The position numbers and the translations under genes are program-made. Below are positions 1 to 8,571 of a stretch of 62,689 bases of DNA, in pieces (the first letter of the stretch is position 1; every line of letters starts with the position of its first letter). The stretch comes from Rhodoplanes sp. (lineage in GTDB: Bacteria > Pseudomonadota > Alphaproteobacteria > Rhizobiales > Xanthobacteraceae), in NCBI RefSeq assembly GCF_013377085.1, contig NZ_JACAAX010000039.1, forward strand, positions 1 through 62,689, given 5' to 3'. The notes beneath the pieces are model-generated. The model saw only the letters and a program-made list of their open reading frames with translations. It had not been told where the DNA came from and searched no databases.

Positions 1-719
1 CCGCCGGCCGCCGGCGCCGGCGCGCCGCCGCCCTCGGGGCGGGTCTGGCTGCCCGGCTGCAGCGTGGCGGACACGCGGCACTGGGTGTTGCCCTTGCCGC
101 ACTCCACCCGCGACACGCCCGTCGTCATGTCGACCACCAGCCGGTCGCCCTTCACGGCGTTGGGGCCCTGCGAGATGACGACATTGCCGATCAGCGTCAC
201 CGTGTTGGTCTTCATGTCGAAAATGCCGTTGTCGCCGATCGCGGTCTGATCCTTCTGGGTGACGACGACGTCGCCGCGCGCCTCGATGCGGCGGATCTGC
301 TGCGAGCCGGCCGGCCCGGCGGCTGCGCCGGCGGCCGGCTTGGCGCTCGCCGTCTGGGTGGCCTTCGGGTCGGCGGCTTTGGGATCGGGGGTTTTGGCGT
401 CGGGCTCGTAGAACACGACGAGGCTGCGGCATTTCAGGGTGACGTCGCCCTGCACCAGATGCACGTCGCCCGCAAAGGTCGCCATCTTCTCCTTGTCGCG
501 CACCTCGAGCGAGGCCGACTCGATCTTCACCGGCTTGTCGCGGTTCTGCGAGAAGCCCTGCAAGGCGTTCGGTGTGTTGTTGGCCGGCTGGGCCGCCGCC
601 GGCCCGATGGTCGCGCCGACCGCCAGCGGTGCGACCACCAGCGGGCTCACCGCGAGCAGGCCGGCGATGGCGGCGGCCGCGAGGGTCCCGCGATACGGGG
701 TTCGGGGTGGCGAGGACAT
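1..719 (-). CDS. lptA: LptA, periplasmic LPS transport protein (3' end cut by window edge)
   Basis: Periplasmic bridge protein that carries lipopolysaccharide from LptC to the outer membrane. About 239 codons are visible and the frame stays open to base 1, so the C-terminus lies outside. After the N-terminal signal peptide (hydrophobic stretch ending near GPAAAQP) comes an OstA/LptA beta-jellyroll with the alternating pattern of the family (KIESASLEVRDKEKMATF, then GDVHLVQGDV, then GNVVISQGPN). An Ala/Pro/Lys-rich linker interrupts the fold near residues 105-125, a common alphaproteobacterial feature. The ATG overlaps the lptC stop (ATGA), so the two genes are translationally coupled. lptB and rpoN usually follow; they would lie outside the window. 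Confidence 0.9.
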   Translation of the reverse strand, partial: MSSPPRTPYRGTLAAAAIAGLLAVSPLVVAPLAVGATIGPAAAQPANNTPNALQGFSQNRDKPVKIESASLEVRDKEKMATFAGDVHLVQGDVTLKCRSLVVFYEPDAKTPDPKAADPKATQTASAKPAAGAAAGPAGSQQIRRIEARGDVVVTQKDQTAIGDNGIFDMKTNTVTLIGNVVISQGPNAVKGDRLVVDMTTGVSRVECGKGNTQCRVSATLQPGSQTRPEGGGAPAPAAG

Positions 720-1525
720 CATCGGGCAATCGCCCGCGCCGCGGCGCTGGCTGTCGGCGTCCGGGTCACCGCGGGTGTCGGCACCGCGACCGGCGCCGGC
801 ACCGGTGCCGGCGCTGGCGTGGACGCGGTCAACCCGGCGGAATCCTTCGGAGCCTCCAAGTAGAGACGGGTGAGCACGCCTTTGCTGAATCGCACCACCG
901 CACCGCCCTCGGAGATGTCGAGCCGGTTGGCATCGACGGTTCCGTTCGGCAGCTTCACGGTGACGGGCGCCTCCGACACGATCGTCCCTTTCTTGACGTC
1001 GAGCACGGCCTCCTCCAGGCGCGCCTCGAAGCCCTTGCCGGTCCGCACCACGATGTTCTCGGTCAGCTTCAGATTGTCCTTCTTGGAGTCGTAGAGGCCG
1101 TTGACGGCCGTGATCGTGATGGCGCCCTGGTCGTCGGTCTGCACCTGGGCGCGGAGCTCCTTGAGCTCGAGCAGGCTGGGATTCGCGAGATCCTGGGCGG
1201 CCGCCTGGGCGGTCAGCTCGTAGGGCTTCTGGTCGTTGGTGAAGCCGGCGAGCCGCGGCAGCTCCATGGTGATCTTGGTGCCGCTGACGACCAGCTTGCC
1301 GGGATCGATCGCCGTGTCCATTTTCTTGAACGGGTTGAAGAACACGGCCACCACCAGCACCGCGAAGCCGGCCACGATGGCGACCGGGATGGTGACCCGC
1401 ATGACCCGGATGAACCGGCTGTGCCGGGCGGCGCGGCGGAACCGGCGATCGCTGTCGTCCGCCGGCAGGAACCGCGCGCGGGCGAAGTCTCGGTCCGTTG
1501 CGGCCACGGCGGTCAGGTGGTTCAT
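719..1525 (-). CDS. lptC: LptC, inner-membrane LPS export protein
   Basis: 268 aa. It anchors the LPS bridge to the inner membrane and passes LPS from LptBFG to LptA. One transmembrane helix lies at about residues 43-62 after a basic cytoplasmic tail, followed by a periplasmic LptC/YrbK beta-jellyroll (about 70-225). The last 40 residues are an Ala/Pro/Thr-rich tail of low complexity, likely disordered. It lies about 100 bp downstream of the RNase D-like gene on the same strand and overlaps lptA by ATGA. The gene order matches the conserved alphaproteobacterial rnd-lptC-lptA-lptB block. Confidence 0.92.
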   Translation of the reverse strand: MNHLTAVAATDRDFARARFLPADDSDRRFRRAARHSRFIRVMRVTIPVAIVAGFAVLVVAVFFNPFKKMDTAIDPGKLVVSGTKITMELPRLAGFTNDQKPYELTAQAAAQDLANPSLLELKELRAQVQTDDQGAITITAVNGLYDSKKDNLKLTENIVVRTGKGFEARLEEAVLDVKKGTIVSEAPVTVKLPNGTVDANRLDISEGGAVVRFSKGVLTRLYLEAPKDSAGLTASTPAPAPVPAPVAVPTPAVTRTPTASAAARAIAR

Positions 1526-1624
1526 CCCCAGCGTCTCGATCCGGAACCGCGCATCTCTCGCCCGGCCGAATACGGCCCGACAAGGTCGCCTTTGAATATG
1601 GCCGTCCCGCGGCGGCTGCGGATC

Positions 1625-2239
1625 TCACGAATGGGCGAAGATGTCCTCGCTCGCCCAGCCGGCGAGATCGAGCTTCGCCCGGGTGGGGAGAAACTCGAAG
1701 CAGGCCGCCGCGTAATCGGTCCGCCCCTCGCGCGCCAGCATCTCGTCGAGGCGCGTCTTCAGGGCATGCAGATGCAGCACGTCGGAGGCCGCATAGGCCA
1801 CCTGGGCGTCGGTCAGCTCGCTGGCGCCCCAGTCGGAGAGCTGCTGCTGCTTCGACACGTCGACGCCCAGAACCTCCTTGGTGAGGTCCTTGAGGCCGTG
1901 CTTGTCCGTGTAGGTGCGGGTGAGCCGCGAGGCGATCTTGGTGCAGTAGACCGGCGCCGGCATCACGCCGAAGGTCTTGTACAGGATCGCCAGGTCGAAG
2001 CGGGCGAAGTGGAAGATCTTCAGCTTTCGCGGATCGGCGAGCAGCGCCTCCAGGTTGGGCGCGCGCGGGTTCTCGCGCGGAATCTGCACGACGTCGGCAG
2101 AGCCGTCGCCGGGCGAGAGCTGCACGACACACAGCCGGTCACGTCCGGGGACGAGGCCCATGGTCTCGGTGTCGATGGCGACGGCGCCCTGATAGCGCGC
2201 CAGGTCGGGCAGGTCGCCGCGGTGGAGACGGATCGTCAT
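1625..2239 (-). CDS. RNase D-type 3'-5' exonuclease (DEDDy)
   Basis: 204 aa. Short RNase D-like exonuclease without HRDC domains. ExoI is seen as AIDTETMGL near residue 20 (acidic pair D-x-E), ExoII as FHFARFDL near residue 75, and ExoIII around YAASDVLHLHAL, where Y and D are the expected DEDDy residues. The start is the ATG at 2239 (MTIRLHRGD), because the upstream 10 in-frame residues look non-coding and the family begins here. The likely substrate is structured RNA 3' ends (family knowledge). It is the upstream gene of the lptC-lptA unit, so its transcription is probably shared. Confidence 0.85.
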   Translation of the reverse strand: MTIRLHRGDLPDLARYQGAVAIDTETMGLVPGRDRLCVVQLSPGDGSADVVQIPRENPRAPNLEALLADPRKLKIFHFARFDLAILYKTFGVMPAPVYCTKIASRLTRTYTDKHGLKDLTKEVLGVDVSKQQQLSDWGASELTDAQVAYAASDVLHLHALKTRLDEMLAREGRTDYAAACFEFLPTRAKLDLAGWASEDIFAHS

Positions 2240-2497
2240 GGGCTCGCTTCGTGGTCGGCCGCCGAACACCGGAGCGGCGGCCGCGGGACCCGCGCCGTAG
2301 CTCCAATCATCTGATCGACAAGCGCTTTTGCCTCAATTCGGCCACCTGTGTAGCACACAGGGAAACGTGGTCAACGGCGCGGGTTCCAACGGTGCGCCGA
2401 CGCCATGGGGGCAACGGCCTTCGGGCCGCACGAGGAACGGCTGCCGCGCCGACGACGTTGACGTCGGACGGGCGCACGGCCGTCGGGGGACATCGGC

Positions 2498-3142
2498 ATG
2501 GCAGCCTTGTCGGCGCGTGCATCGATCAGACGTGCGCTTTTGCTGTGTGCGGCGGCTTCGGCCGCCTCGGTCGGCTTGTCCGGCGGGCTGGTGCTGCCCG
2601 ACGCCACAGCGTCGGAGATCCGGCCGGCCCAGGCTCCCGTGCAACGGCTGGCCGCGGCCGAGCAGCTCTCCGCAGCCGAGACCGGCGACGACGTCGCGGC
2701 GGTTCCGATGCCGCGGCCCCGGCCGGCCGCCGCCGCCGCGCGGCCGGCGACAGAGCCCGTACCCGTCGCCCGAACCGCCTCCCTGGTTCCGCCGTCCATT
2801 CCGCTGCCGCGTGCTCGCCCGGCCGGCGCCACGGCGCCGATGCCGGGGCCGGCGGAAACCTCTCGCTGCGGCCCCAATGGCCGGCTGGTCCGCTCGGCCT
2901 ATTACTGGCAGGGCTCCCACACGGCGAGCGGCCAGCGCTTCAACCCGGACGGGTTCACGGCGGCGCACCGGACCCTGCCGTTCGGCACCAAGCTCAAAGT
3001 GACCAATCCGCGCACCGGCCGCTCCGTCGAGGTGGTGGTCAACGACCGCGGCCCCTACACGGCCGGCCTGCACATCGACATCAGCCGCGGGGCGGCGCGG
3101 GCCATCGGCCTCCAGGGCACCGGCACGGTCTGCCTGCTGTGA
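2498..3142 (+). CDS. RlpA-like septal ring / DPBB domain protein
   Basis: 214 aa secreted protein. Signal peptide at about residues 1-38, then an Ala/Pro/Arg-rich linker (about 45-125), then a double-psi beta-barrel of the RlpA family (about 130-212). The barrel shows SAYYWQGSHTASGQRFNPDG, LPFGTKLKVTN and VVVNDRGPY, where the Asp of DRGP is the catalytic acid in lytic RlpA proteins. Cysteines just before the domain and at the C-terminus (TVCLL) may pair. There is no SPOR domain, unlike E. coli RlpA. No lipobox is evident, so it is probably a soluble periplasmic glycan-cleaving enzyme. It stands alone, convergent with the tetR gene by 21 bp. Confidence 0.85.
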   Translation: MAALSARASIRRALLLCAAASAASVGLSGGLVLPDATASEIRPAQAPVQRLAAAEQLSAAETGDDVAAVPMPRPRPAAAAARPATEPVPVARTASLVPPSIPLPRARPAGATAPMPGPAETSRCGPNGRLVRSAYYWQGSHTASGQRFNPDGFTAAHRTLPFGTKLKVTNPRTGRSVEVVVNDRGPYTAGLHIDISRGAARAIGLQGTGTVCLL

Positions 3143-3163
3143 CGGCGAGACTGCCCCCCGCGG

Positions 3164-3721
3164 TCAGCGGCCGGCCGGCCTGACGCGGTCGAGTAGTGCC
3201 CGCCGGTAGGCGTCGCCGGGCGGCGATTCGTCGAACATGATCCGGTACACGATCGGCGCCACCACGTGGTCCATGACGGCGTCGATATCGACCGCCGGCT
3301 CGCCGCGCGCGGCGGCGCGCGCCGCGATGGTCTCGATCTGCCGGCGCGTGAAGGCCGAGCACTGCGGCGCCGCCCCGGCCGTGCAGGCCAGCACGTCGCG
3401 CGTCATCGCCCGACCCGGCGCCGAGGCCATCTCGTCGACGAACTGCTCCAGCCAGGCGTCGAGGTCGCCGCGCGCCGAGCCGGTGTCGGCGGGCTCGCCG
3501 TCCGGCCGCAGCCGCTCGACCGCGACGTCGGCGAGCAGGTCCTGGAGCGTGCCCCAGCGGCGATAGATGGTCGACGGCGTGACGCCCGCCCGCGCCGCCA
3601 CGGCCGGAATGGTCAGCTCGGACCGCTCCACCTCGCCCAGCAGATCCTTGACGGCCTGGTGCACCGAGGTCTGCACCCGGGCGCTGCGTCCGCCCGGTCT
3701 AAGGCTTTCTTTGATCGCCAT
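3164..3721 (-). CDS. TetR/AcrR family transcriptional repressor
   Basis: 185 aa from the ATG at 3721; an upstream ATG at 3751 would add 10 residues. The helix-turn-helix lies at about residues 36-59 (LTIPAVAARAGVTPSTIYRR), followed by an all-alpha ligand/dimerisation domain of the TetR_C type. It is divergent from the MFS gene, with two similar palindromes in the shared region, so it most likely represses the transporter and itself until a ligand binds. The ligand is unknown; drug-like molecules are usual for this pairing. Confidence 0.88.
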   Translation of the reverse strand: MAIKESLRPGGRSARVQTSVHQAVKDLLGEVERSELTIPAVAARAGVTPSTIYRRWGTLQDLLADVAVERLRPDGEPADTGSARGDLDAWLEQFVDEMASAPGRAMTRDVLACTAGAAPQCSAFTRRQIETIAARAAARGEPAVDIDAVMDHVVAPIVYRIMFDESPPGDAYRRALLDRVRPAGR

Positions 3722-3810
3722 ATTTTTTACTCCCAGCAGATCCGGGCGCATGTCTTCGCGGTGTCTGGCGCGCCCGGCTCCGTGCTGGCGTCAGTGCGTT
3801 TGGGGTCGCT

Positions 3811-3876
3811 AACGCAAAATATTTGCTTTTGTAGGCGGAGTGTCCTACATCCGGCGAACGCAAAGACTTTGCTTTA
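3811..3876. promoter_or_regulatory. Tandem TetR operator palindromes in the divergent promoter
   Basis: Two related 20-bp sites at 3811-3830 and 3857-3876, both beginning AACGCAAA and ending TTTGCTTT plus one base. Their cores, GCAAAATATTTGC and GCAAAGACTTTGC, are palindromes. Centres are 46 bp apart. Between them lies another inverted repeat, TGTAGG-N8-CCTACA (3830-3849). The sites are AT-rich in an otherwise GC-rich region and sit 16-82 bp upstream of the MFS start codon, as expected for operators of the adjacent TetR protein. Binding is inferred. Confidence 0.65.
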
Positions 3877-3892
3877 AGCCGCAGGAGCCCTC

Positions 3893-5179
3893 ATGTCCAC
3901 CCTGCCACGCCCCGATGCCGGCCCCGTGCGGCCCGATGATCTCCGTCGCGATGCGGAAACGCCCCGGCCGGGCGCCGCCCTGTTCTTCGCCGCCACGCTC
4001 GCCACCTTCATGGCTGCGTCGAGCGCACCGACGCCGCTCTACCGGCTCTACCAGGCCGAGTGGTCGTTCTCGCCGGCCGTGCTGACCGTGGTGTTCGGCA
4101 TCTATGCGCTCGGCCTCCTAGCGGCCCTGCTCACCGTCGGGGGGCTGTCCGACCATCTCGGGCGCCGCCCGGTGATCTTCGCGGCCCTGCTGCTGCAGGC
4201 CGCCGCCATCGCGCTGTTCATCGCGGCCGACTCGACCGCCGCCCTGATGGTCGCCCGCGCCGTGCAGGGTTTTGCCACCGGCGCCGCGACCGGGGCACTG
4301 GCCGCCGCCCTGCTCGATGCCGACCGGGACCGCGGGCCGCTGATCAACAGCCTGATCAACCCGGTCGGCATGGCGCTGGGCGCGCTCGGCGCCAGCGTCC
4401 TGGTCGACTACGCGCCGTGGCCCATGCGGCTCGTCTACGGGGTGCTGCTGGCGGCCTTCGTGGTCCAGGCCGGCCTCGTCTGGCTGGTGCCGGAGACACT
4501 TGCGTCCGAATCTCCGTCGTCCCGTCCCGGCGCGCTGGCCTCGCTGCGCCCGAAGATCGCCGTCCCGCCGAGAGCGCGCGAGACGCTCGCCCGGATCACG
4601 CCCGTCAATGTCGCGGTGTGGGGGCTCGGCGGCTTCTACCTGTCGCTCGCCCCGTCGCTGCTGCGGGCCGCGACCGACGTCACCTCGGCGCTCGCCGGCG
4701 GCAGTCTGGTCGCCACCCTGACGGCGAGCGGCGCGCTGGCCATCCTGGTCCTGCGCGGCCGGCCGGCGCATGCGGTCCTGACGGCCGGCGCGGCCGTGCT
4801 GGCCGCGGGCGTGGCGACGATCCTGCTCGGCGTCCACGCGCACCACCTCGCCCTGCTGTTCATCGGTACGATGGTGGCGGGGTTCGGCTGGGGCGGGGCG
4901 TTCCTCGGCGTGCTGCGGGTGCTGCTGCCGCTGGCGGCGCCGGCCGAGCGCGCCGGGCTGATGTCCGCCTATTTCGTGCAGAGCTACCTCGCCATGAGCG
5001 TGCCGGCGATCTTGGCCGGCGTCTTGGCGCGCTCGATCGGCCTCGTCCCGGCGACCGACGTCTACGCGGCCGGGCTGCTCGCCCTCGTGGCGCTGGCGCT
5101 TGCCGGCGCGATCCCGCGCCGGATCACGGCGCCGTCGTGCCCGGCAGCTCGGCATCTTCCTGGGCCAGAGTGCGGATGA
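3893..5179 (+). CDS. MFS transporter, probable drug/metabolite efflux pump
   Basis: 428 aa, about 12 transmembrane helices. The MFS motif A is seen as GGLSDHLGRRP after helix 2 (about residues 82-92), and an RAVQGFATGAATGA segment matches helix 4. The first 28 residues are hydrophilic. A typical RBS (GCAGGAG) lies before the ATG. The neighbouring divergent TetR gene and operators suggest inducible efflux, but the substrate cannot be read from sequence. Its last 56 bp overlap the 3' end of the convergent lysR gene. Confidence 0.85.
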   Translation: MSTLPRPDAGPVRPDDLRRDAETPRPGAALFFAATLATFMAASSAPTPLYRLYQAEWSFSPAVLTVVFGIYALGLLAALLTVGGLSDHLGRRPVIFAALLLQAAAIALFIAADSTAALMVARAVQGFATGAATGALAAALLDADRDRGPLINSLINPVGMALGALGASVLVDYAPWPMRLVYGVLLAAFVVQAGLVWLVPETLASESPSSRPGALASLRPKIAVPPRARETLARITPVNVAVWGLGGFYLSLAPSLLRAATDVTSALAGGSLVATLTASGALAILVLRGRPAHAVLTAGAAVLAAGVATILLGVHAHHLALLFIGTMVAGFGWGGAFLGVLRVLLPLAAPAERAGLMSAYFVQSYLAMSVPAILAGVLARSIGLVPATDVYAAGLLALVALALAGAIPRRITAPSCPAARHLPGPECG

Positions 5180-6056
5180 TCTTGGCGAAGCGCGCCGCGA
5201 TCGGCGACAGCTTCTCGCCGCGCCGCCACACCAGGCCGACCGGGCGCAGCGGCCCGACATCGTCCAGCCGGATCACCTTCAGCCGGCCGGCCGCCGCCTC
5301 GACCTCGACCAGCCGCGGCGAGATCACCGAGACGTAGCCGGACTTCATCACGATCGACTTGATCGCCAGGATCGAGTTGGTGCTGATGCCGCGGGCCGGC
5401 CAGTCGAGGCCGGCGGACGCGAATACCAGCTCCATCTGCTGGCGGAATGCGCTGCCGCCCGCCGGCAGCACCCATTGCACGTCCGCGAGGTCGCTCAACC
5501 GCACCGAGGCGCGCCCCGCGAGCGGGTGGTCGGGCGCCGTGATCAGCGACCAGTCGACGTCGAACAGCGGCTCTTCCTCGATGTCGGAATGCCGGGCTGC
5601 TATGCCGAGACGCCGCACCAGGAGGTCGAGCTGGCGGGTGCGCAGCATCTCGGTGATCTCCTGGTCGAGCCCGTCCACCACCGAGATGGCGATGGCGGGC
5701 GTCTCGCGGGTCAGGATCTCGATGCAGCGCGGCACCAGGTCGACGGCCGTGACCGGGGTGATCCCGATGGCGAGCGTGCCTTCGAGCCCCAGCGACCGCA
5801 TGCGGATTTCCTCGCCGGCGCGGCCGAGCAGCGATTCCAGCGCCTGGGCGTAGAAGACGAGTGCATTGCCGAAATCGTTGAGCCGGGCGCCCTGGCGGCC
5901 GCGCTCCAGCACCTTCACGCCGACCTCCCGCTCCAGGAGGGCGATGCTCTGGGAGAGCGCCGGCTGCGACATGTTGACGGCCTCGGCCGCCCCGCTGATG
6001 GAGCCGTGCCGCGCCACCGCCAGCAACTCCAGGAGCCGGCGTGGTTCGATCTTCAT
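5124..6056 (-). CDS. LysR-type transcriptional regulator of the catabolic cluster
   Basis: 310 aa. N-terminal winged HTH (about residues 5-64; ARHGSISGAAEAVNMSQPAL) and a C-terminal two-lobe periplasmic-binding-like effector domain (about 92-300). It is divergent from the FAH-family gene at 6338, with a 281-bp shared region. The classical LysR arrangement implies that it activates the downstream catabolic genes in response to a pathway intermediate (inference). The end overlaps the convergent MFS gene by 56 bp. Confidence 0.9.
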   Translation of the reverse strand: MKIEPRRLLELLAVARHGSISGAAEAVNMSQPALSQSIALLEREVGVKVLERGRQGARLNDFGNALVFYAQALESLLGRAGEEIRMRSLGLEGTLAIGITPVTAVDLVPRCIEILTRETPAIAISVVDGLDQEITEMLRTRQLDLLVRRLGIAARHSDIEEEPLFDVDWSLITAPDHPLAGRASVRLSDLADVQWVLPAGGSAFRQQMELVFASAGLDWPARGISTNSILAIKSIVMKSGYVSVISPRLVEVEAAAGRLKVIRLDDVGPLRPVGLVWRRGEKLSPIAARFAKIIRTLAQEDAELPGTTAP

Positions 6057-6337
6057 CGGGGGGTCATCCTGGTCGGCGGTCGCGTCCGTTGCGCGCCACT
6101 ATAATCCGGGCCGATAGCCTTGCCAAAAATCCGTATTGGACCTTCGTCGCACAACGCTCTTAATGTCCGCCCCGACGACGACCTTCAACCCCCGAAAGGT
6201 CGACATCGACAAGCCATTTCGAGCAGTCGGCGAACCACCGACGACGGTCGCCCCGCAGCGACCGTGACGACCGCTCCCGCGGTCGCCGGAGGTCGGGGAA
6301 AGTCACCGGAAACGCCTGCATTCGAGGAGAAGAGAGC
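6057..6337. promoter_or_regulatory. Divergent promoter region lysR / catabolic cluster
   Basis: 281 bp without a gene. It holds CCAA-N9-TTGG at 6123-6139, an inverted repeat of the size LysR proteins bind, and a TATAAT at 6100-6105. A purine-rich RBS (GAGGAGAAGAGAGC) precedes the ATG at 6338. No transcription start can be fixed from the sequence; the operator role is inferred from the divergent layout. Confidence 0.45.
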
Positions 6338-7234
6338 ATGAAGCTAGCCACATTCAAGGTCGGGTCCGAAGAGCTCGTCGGCGCCGTCGACGGCAACGAG
6401 ATCGTCGCGATCGACGTGCCGGACATGCGCACGCTGTTCGCCCTCGGCACCCCCGTGAAGGCGCAGGCCGAGAAGCGCATGACCAACCGCCGGTTCAAGC
6501 TCGCCGACGTGAAGCTGTGCGCCCCGATCCAGCCGAAGAAGATCTTCCACACGGCCGGCAACTATGCCGAGCACGCCCACGAGGGCGACCGTTCCAACTG
6601 GGTCGCGGCGATCAAGCCGTGGATCGTGTTCTTCCAGAACGTCGACGCCGTCATCGGGCCGGACGACCCGGTCGTCTATCCGCAGCACCTCACCAAGTGC
6701 CTCGACTACGAGCTCGAGCTGTGCGTCGTCCTCGCCAAGCCGGGCAAGTTCTTCACCGAGAAGGAAGCCCCGGACTACATCGGCGGCTACGTGATCTTCA
6801 ACGACATCACGGCGCGCGACATCCAGCGCCGCGAGATGGAATCGGCGAACTTCTGCTTCTCCAAGTCGATCGACACCTTCTGCCCGTTCGGTCCGTGGAT
6901 CGTCACGCCGGACGAGATTCCGGACCCGTACAATCTCCATCTCGAGCTGCGGGTGAACGGCGAGAAGCGCCAGATCTCCAATTCGAGTCACATGTCGGTG
7001 ACGATCCCGCAGCTTCTCTCGAAGTTCTCGCCGCTCGGCTACAACGCCGGCGACATCCTCACCACCGGCACGGTGTCGGGCGTGGCCGCCTTCAGCAAGG
7101 ATCCGGAGGCCTGGTATCTCAAGCCGGGCGACGTGATGGAGGCCGAGATCGAGAAGATCGGCGTGCTGCGCAACAAGGTGATCTCCTGGAAGGACGCCTA
7201 CGGCGTCGACGCCCCCGAATTCCAGCCGTTCTGA
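6338..7234 (+). CDS. Fumarylacetoacetate hydrolase (FAH) superfamily enzyme
   Basis: 298 aa. FAH-fold enzymes hydrolyse C-C bonds of diketo acids, decarboxylate, or hydrate oxo-dienoates in catabolism. The divalent-metal ligands are visible: E125 and E127 in YELELCVV and D156 in FNDITARD. A further family signature is GDILTTGTVSGV. The short N-terminal domain is about 60 residues, so the protein is a single-domain hydrolase/hydratase rather than true FAH (about 420 aa). First gene of the LysR-linked cluster, 9 bp before the DRE-TIM gene, so the two products probably act consecutively. The exact reaction is unknown. Confidence 0.85.
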   Translation: MKLATFKVGSEELVGAVDGNEIVAIDVPDMRTLFALGTPVKAQAEKRMTNRRFKLADVKLCAPIQPKKIFHTAGNYAEHAHEGDRSNWVAAIKPWIVFFQNVDAVIGPDDPVVYPQHLTKCLDYELELCVVLAKPGKFFTEKEAPDYIGGYVIFNDITARDIQRREMESANFCFSKSIDTFCPFGPWIVTPDEIPDPYNLHLELRVNGEKRQISNSSHMSVTIPQLLSKFSPLGYNAGDILTTGTVSGVAAFSKDPEAWYLKPGDVMEAEIEKIGVLRNKVISWKDAYGVDAPEFQPF

Positions 7235-7243
7235 GAGGTCGAC

Positions 7244-8422
7244 ATGATCGATCGTTCCAAAGTCTGGTCCGGCACCATCAACGACGTCGCCCTCGCCGGC
7301 CGTCCGAAGCGCACGGCTCGTTTCTACGACACCACGTTGCGTGACGGCGAGCAGGCGGTCGGCGCCGCCTTCGATCCCGAACAGAAGCTCGAGATCGCCA
7401 AGCTCGTCGACGGGCTCGGCGTCGGCCGCATCGAGGCCGGCTTCCCGCGCGTCTCCGACGAGGACAAGGAGGCGATCGGAGCGATCGCCAAGGCCGGCCT
7501 GAAGGCCGAGGTGTGGGGCTTCTCCCGCGCCCTGGTCGACGACGTCGCGGCCGTGGTCGAGCTCGGCCTGAAGTACTGCGTCATCGAGGCGCCGATCTCC
7601 GATCCCAAGCTGGCGGCGCTCGGCGTCACCCGCGAGGCCGTGCTGGAGCGCATCAAGAAGGCCGTCTCGTTCGGAACCGAGAACGGCATCCACGTCTGCT
7701 TCTTCGGGGTCGACTCGACCCGTGCCGACCTCGGCTTCTTCGAGCATGTCTACAAGACGGCGCTCGACGTCGGCGCCAAGGAGATCGCGGTCGTCGACAC
7801 GCTCGGCATCGCCACCCCCGAGGCGGTGTCGTTCCTGATCGGCAAGGCGCACGAGTGGGTCGGACCGAACGTGCCGATCCACTATCACGGCCACAACGAC
7901 TTCGGGCTCGCCACGGCGAGCGCGGTGGCGGCGATCTATGCCGGCGCGTCGTGGATTCACGGCACGGTCGACGGGATCGGCGAGCGCGGCGGCAACGCCA
8001 ACATCCCGGAAATCGCGCTCGCCCTCGAGCTGCTCTACGGGATCGATACCGGGCTCCGCCTCGATCTCGTGCGAAAAGCCTCCGAGCGGCTGCGGCAGAT
8101 CGCCCACTACGGGCTCGAGCCGTGGAAGCCGGTGGTCGGCGAGAACCTGTTCGTGCGCGAGACCGGCGCCGTCGCGGCGCAGTTCCACATCCCGCAGGCG
8201 ATCGAGCCCTACGCCGCCTCGCTGCTCGACACGCCGCGCGGCATCGTGCTCGGCAAGAAGAGCGGCGCCGCCTCGATCACGCTGAAATGCGAGGAGCTCG
8301 GGCTGAAGGCCGGGGACAACAAGATCCCGGTGCTGCTCGCCGAGGTCAAGAAGCTGGCGTTGCAGAAGCGCGGCCTCGTGACCAACGAGGAATTCGTCGA
8401 ACTCGTGAAGCGCCTCGGCTGA
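7244..8422 (+). CDS. DRE-TIM metallolyase (homocitrate/isopropylmalate synthase-like)
   Basis: 392 aa. TIM-barrel enzyme that makes or breaks a C-C bond between an acyl-CoA and a 2-oxo acid, or acts as an aldolase. Seen: DTTLRDGEQ at 29-37 and HGHNDFG with metal ligands H215 and H217. The C-terminal part carries VGENLFVRETG and GKKSG, close to the homocitrate synthase pattern. There is no LeuA regulatory domain (true LeuA exceeds 500 aa), so it is unlikely to be a feedback-controlled leucine enzyme. No nif or lysine genes are nearby. The position inside a CoA catabolic cluster suggests condensation or retro-aldol cleavage of a degradation intermediate. Confidence 0.82.
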   Translation: MIDRSKVWSGTINDVALAGRPKRTARFYDTTLRDGEQAVGAAFDPEQKLEIAKLVDGLGVGRIEAGFPRVSDEDKEAIGAIAKAGLKAEVWGFSRALVDDVAAVVELGLKYCVIEAPISDPKLAALGVTREAVLERIKKAVSFGTENGIHVCFFGVDSTRADLGFFEHVYKTALDVGAKEIAVVDTLGIATPEAVSFLIGKAHEWVGPNVPIHYHGHNDFGLATASAVAAIYAGASWIHGTVDGIGERGGNANIPEIALALELLYGIDTGLRLDLVRKASERLRQIAHYGLEPWKPVVGENLFVRETGAVAAQFHIPQAIEPYAASLLDTPRGIVLGKKSGAASITLKCEELGLKAGDNKIPVLLAEVKKLALQKRGLVTNEEFVELVKRLG

Positions 8423-8437
8423 GACGACTCCGTTTCC

Positions 8438-8514
8438 GCTCGTCCCCGCGAAGGCGGGGACCCAGGCGCCACCCGATGGGGCGCCCCTGGATGCCCGCTT
8501 TCGCGGGCATGAGC
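8438..8514. repeat. REP-like palindromic repeat, family A
   Basis: Composite palindrome between the DRE-TIM and SDR genes. CCCCGCGAAGGCGGGG forms one hairpin, CAGGCGCC pairs with GGCGCCCCTG, and ATGCCCGC pairs with GCGGGCAT. A half copy of the same family is at 49059-49086. Such elements are dispersed in Hyphomicrobiales genomes and may act as mRNA stabilisers or transcription attenuators. Confidence 0.75.
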
Positions 8515-8571
8515 GGAATGTGGGTCAAACTCGGCGAAGAACGCGCTCACGCCTCAAGAAGGAAGACTGAG

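Noticed and set aside
572-2314. A 580-codon plus-strand frame across the lptC and RNase D genes
   Set aside because: Antisense to two well-supported genes; the product is Arg/Gly/His-rich with no family features. It results from high GC in the third codon position.
6344-8188. A 614-codon minus-strand frame
   Set aside because: Antisense to the FAH and DRE-TIM genes, both of which show full catalytic motifs. The product has shadow composition (Asp/Gly/Arg/Val rich).
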